A stretch of DNA of 64,000 bases. Source: FEN-1297 sp963834015 (lineage in GTDB: Bacteria > Bacteroidota > Ignavibacteria > Ignavibacteriales > Ignavibacteriaceae). The stretch lies in assembly GCA_963834015.1 (NCBI GenBank), contig CAWIAG010000004.1, forward strand, positions 434,001 to 498,000. The letters run 5' to 3'. The notes beneath the pieces were generated by a model. It was not told the origin of the DNA and ran no database searches. It saw only the letters and a program-made list of their open reading frames with translations. Each line of letters opens with the position of its first letter. Within the stretch, counting starts at the first letter, position 1. Made by a program: the position numbers and the translations under genes. Shown piece after piece: positions 45,081 through 52,347 of this stretch.

Positions 45081-45107
45081 TTGCAAAATTTCTATATAAT
45101 TTTGCAA
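45081..45107. promoter_or_regulatory. putative operator, TTGCAAAATT inverted repeat
   Basis: Perfect 10-bp arms TTGCAAAATT/AATTTTGCAA with a 7-base spacer, ending 19 bp before the kinase B ATG. This position suits an operator or a leader hairpin. Confidence 0.6.
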
Positions 45108-45126
45108 CAATGGGGTGATGTTAATT

Positions 45127-46719
45127 ATGAAAACAAAAATATTAAATAGATTAAGTGTCCGGCTGATAATCTCCATTTCTTTGATACTTTTTAGTATCCT
45201 TACCGTTTATACATACTTCATTATTAAAAATCTTGATCAGTATTTAACCGAAGCGCGATATCAAAGCGCTAGTAATATCAGCGACCTGATTAAAAAATCA
45301 ACAAGATATGGTATGCTGTTAAACAGGCGCGAAGATGTCCACCAGATTATTAAAACTCTCGGCACTGAAGCAGGAGTTAATAACATACGTATTTATAATA
45401 AGCAGGGTATTATAATCTTTTCAACAGATTCTGCCGAAATAACTAAGAAAGTTAATGTTACTGCTGAAGCGTGCATTGCCTGCCATAACAGCAGTGTACC
45501 TCTTAATAAATTAACAATAAATAATAAAATCAGAATTTACAGGAACAGAGAGAATAAAAGAGTACTGGGGCTGATTAACCCGATTCAAAATGAAACCGAC
45601 TGCTCAAACGAAAGCTGCCATGCGCATTCGCCGAAAGTTCAGGTCCTTGGAGTCCTGGATGTAGTAGTTTCACTTGATAAACTTGATGAAATAATTGCAA
45701 AAAATACAAAGGAAACTATTTTAACCTCAGTTCTTATTACAATAATAATTTCATTTTTCTGCGGGCTGTTTATTACACTACTTGTTAACCGGCCAATTAA
45801 GAAGCTGACAAAAGGTATAGACGAAGTTGGTAAAGGAAACCTGGAGTATAAAATAAATGTGAACACAAAAAATGAACTGGGGCAAATGGCGCATAAATTC
45901 AATGATATGTCCGGTAAATTGGATGGAGCTTATAAAGAAATTAAAAACTGGTCGGATACTTTAAATGATAAAGTAATTGAAAAAACCGAAGAGCTCAAGA
46001 ATATATACAACCAGGTAAACCAAATCGAAAAATTAGCGTCGCTTGGAAAACTGTCGGCTACCGTTGCACATGAGCTTAATAACCCTCTTGAAGGTATTCT
46101 TACGTACAGTAAGCTGATCGCAAAAAAATTAAGAGCCGCTCAAAAAGAGGGCGAGCACTCAAAAATTATAGATTATCTTGATTTAATTTCAAGTGAATCT
46201 GCAAGATGCGGCAGGATTGTAAAAGATTTACTCCTGTTTTCTCACGGTGAAAAAGATGAAGTAGCTAAAGAAGACCTTATTAATATTATTGAGAAGGCAG
46301 CCACCGTAATAAGACATCACCTGGAGATCCATAATGTATCACTTGAAAAAGATTTCCCGGATAAACCGGTTGAGATATGCTGTAATGCTCAAAAAATTCA
46401 GCAGGCGGTTATGTCACTTTTAATTAATGCTATTGAGGCCATGCCTAACGGGGGCAAAATTACGCTCAGGCTTACGAATGAAAAAAGGCAGGCAGTTCTC
46501 AGGGTTATTGATGAGGGGACAGGCATTTCTGAAAAAGATATGCCGCATATATTCGAACCGTTTTATTCTACAAAAGAAGCAGCTACGGGAACAGGCTTAG
46601 GGCTTGCGGTTGTTTATGGAATTGTTGCAACTCAAAATGGTCATATTGAAGTTGAAAAGACCTCCATACAAGGAACTACTTTTAAAGTATCACTGCCGCA
46701 GAATGGACAAAAAATTTAA
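45127..46719 (+). CDS. sensor histidine kinase with periplasmic c-haem motifs (kinase B)
   Basis: About 530 residues from ATG 45127 (GGGG 11 bp before; 45118 is an alternative). Helices at about 11-33 and 196-220 bracket a periplasmic domain homologous to that of kinase A, with CIACH (116-120) and C-x4-CH (159-165). HAMP, coiled coil, phospho-His in TVAHELNNPLEG (H315), N box MSLLINAIEAMPNGG, and G boxes DEGTGIS and GTGLGLA follow. It lacks the zinc-ribbon insert of kinase A. It is 11 bp from the NtrC-type regulator, its likely partner. Confidence 0.92.
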   Translation: MKTKILNRLSVRLIISISLILFSILTVYTYFIIKNLDQYLTEARYQSASNISDLIKKSTRYGMLLNRREDVHQIIKTLGTEAGVNNIRIYNKQGIIIFSTDSAEITKKVNVTAEACIACHNSSVPLNKLTINNKIRIYRNRENKRVLGLINPIQNETDCSNESCHAHSPKVQVLGVLDVVVSLDKLDEIIAKNTKETILTSVLITIIISFFCGLFITLLVNRPIKKLTKGIDEVGKGNLEYKINVNTKNELGQMAHKFNDMSGKLDGAYKEIKNWSDTLNDKVIEKTEELKNIYNQVNQIEKLASLGKLSATVAHELNNPLEGILTYSKLIAKKLRAAQKEGEHSKIIDYLDLISSESARCGRIVKDLLLFSHGEKDEVAKEDLINIIEKAATVIRHHLEIHNVSLEKDFPDKPVEICCNAQKIQQAVMSLLINAIEAMPNGGKITLRLTNEKRQAVLRVIDEGTGISEKDMPHIFEPFYSTKEAATGTGLGLAVVYGIVATQNGHIEVEKTSIQGTTFKVSLPQNGQKI

Positions 46720-46730
46720 CAGGAACTAAT

Positions 46731-48086
46731 ATGAGTAACCGTGAAAAAATATTGATAGTAGATGATGAAAAGATTGTAAGAGAATCGCTTTTCCATTGGT
46801 TCGAGGAAGAAGGCTATGAAGTGGATATCGCTGAAGACGGCGAGGCCGCCCTGCGAAAGTATGAGAATACCCAATATGATCTTCTCTTAGTTGATATGAA
46901 GATGCCCGGAATGAGCGGATTGGAATTGTTAAATAAAATTAAAGAGATTGATAAAGATTCCGTGATAATACTTATTACAGCTTTCGCATCCGTTCCTACG
47001 GCAATCTCGGCATTGAAGAACGGGGCTTATGATTATGTAACTAAACCCGTTGACCCCGATGAACTTGCCCATCTTGTGAAAAAGGCGCTTGAACAAAGAG
47101 CCCTTAAAATTGAGAATCTCCAGTTGAAAGAAAAAATTGAAGAAATTATCAGGCCGGATAACCTGATTGGCGAAAGCTTTCAAATGAAAAAAATTTATGA
47201 GCTTGTTCAAACGGTAGCTCCGGCTGATACAACTGTTATGATCAGAGGTGAAAGCGGCACAGGCAAAGAATTAGTCGCAAAAGCAATTCATATAAACAGT
47301 AAACGAAAATATTTTCCCATAATTCCGGTTAACTGCGGTGCGCTTGCAGAATCTATTTTAGAAAGTGAGCTGTTCGGGCATGAAAAAGGCGCCTTTACCG
47401 GGGCACAATACAAACGTAAAGGTAAATTTGAAATGGCCGACGGCGGCACTATTTTCTTAGATGAAATTGGTTCTGTATCCCCTAAAATGCAGATTGAACT
47501 ATTAAGAGTAATTGAAACAAAACAGTTCAACAGGGTTGGCGGTAATGAGGTAATTAAAAGCGATTTCCGGATAATTATTGCAACAAATGAACCGCTTGAA
47601 GAACTGGTTAAAACAGGCAGGTTCAGGGAAGATCTTTACTACAGGTTGAATGTTTTTACAATAATAATTCCACCGTTAAGGGAACGGCGGGATGATATTC
47701 CCCTGCTTGTCGGCTTTTTTCTAAACAAATTTTCCACTGTAATGAATAAGCCGGTTAAAAACGTGTCTAAAGAAGCTATGGACTTTCTTATTAATTACAG
47801 TTGGCCCGGTAATGTCCGGGAGCTGGAAAATGCCATTGAAAGGGCAGTTGTTGTGGGTAAAACCAACTCAATCCTTGTTGATGATTTACCTTTTCATGTT
47901 TCTTCATTCCAACTTGAATCCGAAGACGGAAGTAAAAGCCTGGCTTCGATTGAGAAAAAATATATTCTTAAAATATTGAATGAGAATCACTGGAATATCT
48001 CAAGAAGCGCCCAGGTGCTAGAGATAGACAGGGTTACACTTTATAATAAAATAAGTAAGTTTAATCTTCGCAAGAATGATTACTAA
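46731..48086 (+). CDS. NtrC-family sigma-54-dependent response regulator
   Basis: 451 residues: receiver (phospho-Asp in LLLVDMKMPGMSG, D55), AAA+ domain with Walker A GESGTGKELVAKAIH, the intact sigma-54 contact motif GAFTGA in HEKGAFTGAQYKRKGKFEMA, Walker B GGTIFLDEIG, arginine-finger region FREDLYYRLNVF, and a Fis-type HTH SRSAQVLEIDRVTLYNKI. It should activate sigma-54 promoters when phosphorylated by kinase B. No convincing -24/-12 site was found beside the two redox operons by eye. Its last codon overlaps the archaemetzincin start (TAATG). Confidence 0.95.
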   Translation: MSNREKILIVDDEKIVRESLFHWFEEEGYEVDIAEDGEAALRKYENTQYDLLLVDMKMPGMSGLELLNKIKEIDKDSVIILITAFASVPTAISALKNGAYDYVTKPVDPDELAHLVKKALEQRALKIENLQLKEKIEEIIRPDNLIGESFQMKKIYELVQTVAPADTTVMIRGESGTGKELVAKAIHINSKRKYFPIIPVNCGALAESILESELFGHEKGAFTGAQYKRKGKFEMADGGTIFLDEIGSVSPKMQIELLRVIETKQFNRVGGNEVIKSDFRIIIATNEPLEELVKTGRFREDLYYRLNVFTIIIPPLRERRDDIPLLVGFFLNKFSTVMNKPVKNVSKEAMDFLINYSWPGNVRELENAIERAVVVGKTNSILVDDLPFHVSSFQLESEDGSKSLASIEKKYILKILNENHWNISRSAQVLEIDRVTLYNKISKFNLRKNDY

Positions 48087-48616
48087 TGGATATTTTTATT
48101 GCTCCTGTTAAATTCTCTAATGTTAACCTGTTAAAAAATCTGACGGATGAACTCACTAAAAGATTTTTTTGCAAGACTAATATTCTAAACCTGTCAATTG
48201 ACCTCGGCAAATTTTTTTCAGAGGAAAGAGGGCAGTACTTCTCCACCCAGATTATTGCAGAACTAATGAATATTACCGGTGAACTTAACGGTAAAGTAAT
48301 TATGCTGACTGATGTGGATATTTATGTCCCGGTACTTACATTTATTTTCGGTGAAGCGCAGCTTAACGGAAAGCATTCTATTGTATCGGTATGCAGGCTT
48401 CATGAAGAATTTTATTCCGGTGAATCAAACAGCGGCCTTCTTCTTCAGCGTACCATAAAAGAAGTATTGCACGAACTCGGGCACAATTACGGGCTCCTTC
48501 ATTGCCTTAATTGGGATTGTGTTATGCATTCTTCCCCCGGCATTGAGGAAGTTGATATCAAAGGGAACACCTTCTGCAAAAAGTGTGCATCAAAAATTGA
48601 GAACTTTAAATATTAA
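48086..48616 (+). CDS. archaemetzincin-family zinc metalloprotease
   Basis: A 176-residue archaemetzincin, normal size. The family motif is complete: HELGH (129-133), G136, third His ligand H139, then C140, C145 and M147 (HCLNWDCVM) and CKKC at 164-167 for the second zinc. Archaemetzincins are soluble peptidases of unknown physiological substrate, known mainly from archaea, some bacteria and vertebrates. The start codon overlaps the NtrC-type gene stop by one base, so production is tied to that regulator. No signal peptide. Confidence 0.92.
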   Translation: MDIFIAPVKFSNVNLLKNLTDELTKRFFCKTNILNLSIDLGKFFSEERGQYFSTQIIAELMNITGELNGKVIMLTDVDIYVPVLTFIFGEAQLNGKHSIVSVCRLHEEFYSGESNSGLLLQRTIKEVLHELGHNYGLLHCLNWDCVMHSSPGIEEVDIKGNTFCKKCASKIENFKY

Positions 48617-48641
48617 GTTAGTTTATGCAAATGATATTTAA

Positions 48642-48673
48642 AGTAGCCCCGGCCTCTGAAAGTCGGGGCTACT
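48642..48673. terminator. hairpin after archaemetzincin gene
   Basis: Perfect 10-bp stem AGTAGCCCCG/CGGGGCTACT with a 12-base loop, 26 bp after the stop and followed by a run of A. It may end the operon or be an extragenic repeat; AAGTAGCCCCGG also occurs at 39061. Confidence 0.6.
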
Positions 48674-48718
48674 AAAAAAATAATTTCGTTATGCAACATG
48701 CCGCTCAGGCGGAACGGT

Positions 48719-48796
48719 TTACCTCTTCTTGCATTTATCTTCCCAAACGGCAATTTTTGCCGGTCCTGCTTTCTCATAATCGGTAATGCGTTTAAA
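48719..48796 (-). pseudogene. possible C-terminal relic of a lost gene
   Basis: Reading the minus strand, the frame from about 48796 gives KRITDYEKAGPAKIAVWEDK and ends CKKR-stop at 48719-48721. It has a protein-like composition, but stops lie just upstream. I do not recognise the family. It could be chance. Confidence 0.2.
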
Positions 48797-48966
48797 AAAT
48801 TATTGCTGTATTTGAGAATTAAAGAATTCAAAGTCTAAGTATTTTACAATTTTGTAATGAATTTTTAGGATTAGAGAAAGATAAGCCCGTGTTTATGAAT
48901 ATCTTTTTGTTATTTGGCTCATTGTTTGATACTTTAAATCATTAAGATGTTAAGAAAAGGGGTCTT

Positions 48967-49074
48967 ATGATGAGAGCTTTTATTGACATTCCCTCCAAGA
49001 CGTCCTTTTCAAATAAATATTCTTGGGTTTACGGGAATTTATTAATATTAAACGGCATTGAAAAAGTAAAATAA
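48967..49074 (+). CDS. possible 35-residue small ORF
   Basis: ATG ATG start behind AAAAGGGG (about 4-6 bp spacing), then 35 codons (MMRAFIDIPSKTSFSNKY...), to TAA at 49072. No family seen. A TTGGCTC-N4-TTTGA sequence at 48914-48930 resembles a sigma-54 promoter except that the -12 GC is GA. The rest of the 48617-49242 gap has no other gene. Weak support. Confidence 0.2.
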   Translation: MMRAFIDIPSKTSFSNKYSWVYGNLLILNGIEKVK

Positions 49075-49242
49075 AAAAGAAAACAAGCGGAGTAAAATAT
49101 TATAATTCATTAATTTCCCGGTTATTTAGTTACAGGAAGATGAATATATAAATCATGATAAGTCAGGCTATTGGATAGAATGACCGGGAAATTGGAAAAT
49201 ATAAATTTAGATACAAAATGAATTTAAATTTTTGAGAAAAAA

Positions 49243-50589
49243 ATGAATAAAAGAGAAAAAATTTTAATTGTTGACGACGAGAAAATAATCAGAGAATCTC
49301 TCTACCACTGGTTTGAAGATGACGGTTATACTGTTGAAGCTGCAGAAAGCGGTGAATCGGCGCTTAAGAAATTTTTAGTAGAAAGTTCAGACCTGCTCCT
49401 GGTTGATTTGAAAATGCCCGGGATGGGCGGACTTGAATTGCTGAAGGAAGTAAAGAAAATAAATCCCGAAACAATTGTTATAATGATTACTGCATACGCT
49501 TCCGTTAATTCTGCAATTGCTGCAATTAAAGACGGCGCTTATGATTATGTTACAAAACCCATTGACCCGGATGATCTTGCTAACCTGGTATCAAAAGCTT
49601 TCGAACAAAAGAACCTGCGGCTGGAAAATAAAATGCTGAAAAATAATATAGATGAAATTTCCGGATCGGACAGTATAATAGGTGAAAACCCGGCTATGAA
49701 AAAGGTTCATGAACAGATTACCACGGCTGCACAAAATAATACCGATGTAATGATCCGGGGAGAAAGCGGTACCGGCAAGGAATCGACTGCAAAAGCAATT
49801 CATAATAAAAGCATAAGGAAGTACTTTCCTTTTGTTTCCGTTAAATGCGGAGCGCTTACCGAGTCTATGCTTAGAAGTGAACTTTTCGGTGAAGAAGCAG
49901 GTACAGCCGGAAACCAGATTACTAAGAAGGGGAAATTTGAGATTGTCGACGGCGGAACATTGTATATTGATGAAGTCAGTTCAATTTCACCAAAAATGCA
50001 GGTTGAAATTTTAAATGTTCTTGAAACAAACCGGTTCACAAGAGTTGGCGGTAATGAACCTATTCAAACAAATTTCCGCCTGATATCCGCTGCCAATGAA
50101 AATATTGAAAGACTAATTAAAGAAGATAAATTCAGGCAAGACCTATATTACAAACTTAATGTATTTACAATTGAACTTCCTCCGCTGCGTGAACGCAAAG
50201 ACGACATACTTCTTCTGGCAAATGAATTTATAAAAAAATTTACAAAAAGTATAAGTCGTCCGGCTAAAGAAATTTCGCAGGAGGCTGCCGATTTCCTGAT
50301 CAATTACGACTGGCCCGGTAATGTAAGGGAATTGGAAAATGCAATTGAGCGCGCATTGGTAGTAGGGAAGTCGGAGACTATAATAGTGGACGATTTGCCG
50401 TTCCGCATTGCATCCGTTGAATTTAATCCCGAAGAAGACAAAGAGAGCCTGTCGGTAATTGAGAAGAAACATATACTCAGGGTGCTGAATAAAAACAAAT
50501 GGAACATATCCCGCAGCGCCCAGGTTCTGGAAATAGACAGAGTCACACTTTATAATAAAATTAATAAATACAATTTGCGGTCAAAATAA
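49243..50589 (+). CDS. NtrC-family paralogue lacking the GAFTGA motif
   Basis: A 448-residue close paralogue of the 46731 protein. Receiver intact (LLLVDLKMPGMGG, D55), Walker A GESGTGKESTAKAIH and Walker B GGTLYIDEVS intact, FRQDLYYKLNVF present, and the C-terminal HTH (SRSAQVLEIDRVTLYNKI) identical over the recognition helix. But the sigma-54 contact loop reads GEEAGTAGNQITKKGKFE: GAFTGA is gone and one residue is missing. It can therefore probably bind the same DNA and ATP yet not remodel sigma-54 polymerase. It stands alone, 626 bp after the archaemetzincin. Confidence 0.9.
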   Translation: MNKREKILIVDDEKIIRESLYHWFEDDGYTVEAAESGESALKKFLVESSDLLLVDLKMPGMGGLELLKEVKKINPETIVIMITAYASVNSAIAAIKDGAYDYVTKPIDPDDLANLVSKAFEQKNLRLENKMLKNNIDEISGSDSIIGENPAMKKVHEQITTAAQNNTDVMIRGESGTGKESTAKAIHNKSIRKYFPFVSVKCGALTESMLRSELFGEEAGTAGNQITKKGKFEIVDGGTLYIDEVSSISPKMQVEILNVLETNRFTRVGGNEPIQTNFRLISAANENIERLIKEDKFRQDLYYKLNVFTIELPPLRERKDDILLLANEFIKKFTKSISRPAKEISQEAADFLINYDWPGNVRELENAIERALVVGKSETIIVDDLPFRIASVEFNPEEDKESLSVIEKKHILRVLNKNKWNISRSAQVLEIDRVTLYNKINKYNLRSK

Positions 50590-50598
50590 ATTTTTTTA

Positions 50599-50687
50599 TA
50601 CGAATTTCATGAATTAGGATCATACGAATTTTCGCGAATTAGCATCATACGAATTTTCGCGAATTAGGACGAATTTCCGCGAATAAA
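50599..50687. repeat. short tandem repeat, TACGAATTTTCGCGAATTAG units
   Basis: Three to four imperfect units of 22-25 bp (starts near 50599, 50623, 50648, 50670) directly after the NtrC paralogue. There are no spacers, so it is not CRISPR. Confidence 0.75.
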
Positions 50688-51049
50688 TTCAAAAGATATA
50701 ATTCATAATAATTTACCAGCCATTGCTATATCATCCGTGCGGTTGCGCTTATGTGCGGGATGAAGTTTAAAGCTACCAGGATTTAAGACAGCCGGATTAT
50801 CGCTCAAACAGTGGCTTGCCCGTTAGGCTTTATCCATCTTTTAATAGAAATCCAAATAATCTCCTCTTTGCATATTTATTCATTCAGGACTAATTTCTCC
50901 ACACCGGATTTTAATGCCTACCGGCAGGTTCACGGCTAAACTAGTGTAATATATACAATTAAACACATCATAAAATTCCTCACAATTTTTAAAAAAACCT
51001 ATATCAAGTAATCACAAAAAGGGCTAAAAATGCAAACATTTTTCAACGT

Positions 51050-51130
51050 AAGTTATTAAAAATAAAGAACTTGACCCTGCCTATACCCTCCCCAAAAGCT
51101 GTTCGCTAAGTTATTGAAAATAAAGAAGTT
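51050..51130. repeat. direct repeat pair AAGTTATTRAAAATAAAGAA
   Basis: Two copies, 51050-51072 and 51108-51130, differing at two or three positions and offset by 58 bp. No gene between them. Confidence 0.6.
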
Positions 51131-51315
51131 AATTTTTTGAGTAAAATAGCTTATTTATTGCATTTATATGCAGAAACAATTATTAGAAGCAGGAAGGCTA
51201 TGCCTTCTGCTAGCCATAGAGATAAGCGGGGCAGACAGGCTAGAAGGATTCTCAATGATGGGGGGGAATTGAAAAAGTAGAAGAAGTGTATGGGTTGCAA
51301 CGACCTCCCCTCAAT

Positions 51316-51336
51316 CCCCTCCTTATAAAGGAGGGG
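51316..51336. repeat. CCCCTCC-TTATAAA-GGAGGGG palindrome
   Basis: A perfect 7-bp stem with a 7-base loop; the cleanest member of the C-run/G-run palindrome family. Confidence 0.7.
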
Positions 51337-51733
51337 AAAAGAAGGATTGGGTGAACCTCACAAAATATAATTCCGTGTGTATTTCAACACGTCAAACAGA
51401 ATGGCAATGAAACAATTTTTTTATCCCGATTTTTTCATTAGAAAAATTTGTCCTTCAGGCTGCCTGGTAGTAATCAATTATTTGAAAAATAAATATTTCT
51501 AATGAATCATTTGGGGTTTATGATAACAGTTAAAAAACACTTTAAAAGCAATACCGGAATTGTGTAAAAAAAATCCCTGTCATTTACGAGTGCAAAATTA
51601 ATTAAATAAATTTTTAAAAAACACTGATTTTTTTGCCAGATAAATTAATCAATAACTCCGGTTCCATATTTTAACAATACGATACCGCAATAGTCAGATT
51701 TCAAATAATAAAACCAACTAAAAAATATTGCAC

Positions 51734-51817
51734 TATAAGGAAGGGTGCAGCGGGTGTGGCGAAACGATTACATTTATAAACGATATAAAAAATAAACTGG
51801 AATTTTTAAAACATTAA
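51734..51817 (+). pseudogene. C-terminal relic with CxxCG motif
   Basis: An open stretch reading YKEGCSGCGETITFINDIKN, then KLEFLKH-stop, with a protein-like composition and a CSGCG zinc-finger-like pair. Upstream is a stop and no clear start. It looks like the last 27 codons of a lost gene; family not recognised. Confidence 0.4.
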
Positions 51818-51870
51818 AAAGAAAAAACCCTATAAGGAAGGAATCTTAAATGGTTTTTTGTCGTGATTCA

Positions 51871-51893
51871 ACTTGTCGGGAATTCCGACAAGT
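51871..51893. repeat. ACTTGTCGG hairpin
   Basis: 9-bp arms ACTTGTCGG/CCGACAAGT around GAATT, between the two relics. Confidence 0.6.
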
Positions 51894-51931
51894 AAAAATT
51901 GAGGGGGAAAAAGAAAATTTCAAGGAATGTC

Positions 51932-52000
51932 GATCGTTTTAATCCGGATGTAATAATTTCGGTCGGTTACCGGGTCAAATCTAAGCGGGGGACTCAATTC
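51932..52000 (+). pseudogene. RhuM-family relic
   Basis: In one frame the DNA reads DRFNPDVIISVGYRVKSKRG, then TQF. This is the RhuM-family core seen intact in the 57313 gene (LDAIIAVGYRVNSFQATQF). Both sides lose the match at once, so it is a roughly 23-codon scrap of a second rhuM gene, more like the consensus than the intact copy. Confidence 0.65.
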
Positions 52001-52347
52001 GTATCTGTACTTGTGTTCAAAGTATCTTCATTTTCATAAGTCTCAATTATTAATTATTTATGATTCAAGATGTTTAAAGGTCTTAAGAAATTGCCTTCCA
52101 CGATTGGAATTAGTTCTGTATAATTCAGTTACATTTGTAACCACTAAGAGTTATAATCGTAACTTAAAGTTTTAATTTTATGCTTATTCCTAAAGTTATT
52201 GCATTTGGCACATCTCTTGGGACGTATCCTATATTAAATAATCATATAACGAAAAAAAATCGTGAGAGAGTATTCAAAATGTTTCCCTAGTTAGTTCACT
52301 CTTTGATTCGTCATAATGAATTACTATTTTAATGAAGGGTTTAACAA

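Larger units (their letters stand above)
50590..52347. other. 1.76-kb non-coding region with repeats and gene relics
   Basis: No intact gene. Contents, from left to right: tandem AATTCGCG-type repeats (50599-50687), a 58-bp-spaced direct repeat (51050/51108), an imperfect hairpin near 51185-51208, a CCCCTCC palindrome (51316), two protein relics (51734, 51932) and a 9-bp hairpin at 51871-51893. A TTGGCAC-N5-TTGG sequence at 52205-52220 recalls a sigma-54 site but has GG in place of the -12 GC. Confidence 0.6.

Noticed and set aside
50599..50687. CRISPR-like repeats
   Set aside because: Units are tandem without unique spacers and no cas genes are in the window.
52205..52220. Sigma-54 promoter before hsdR
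   Set aside because: The -24 half (TTGGCAC) is good but the -12 GC is replaced by GG, which normally abolishes sigma-54 promoters.
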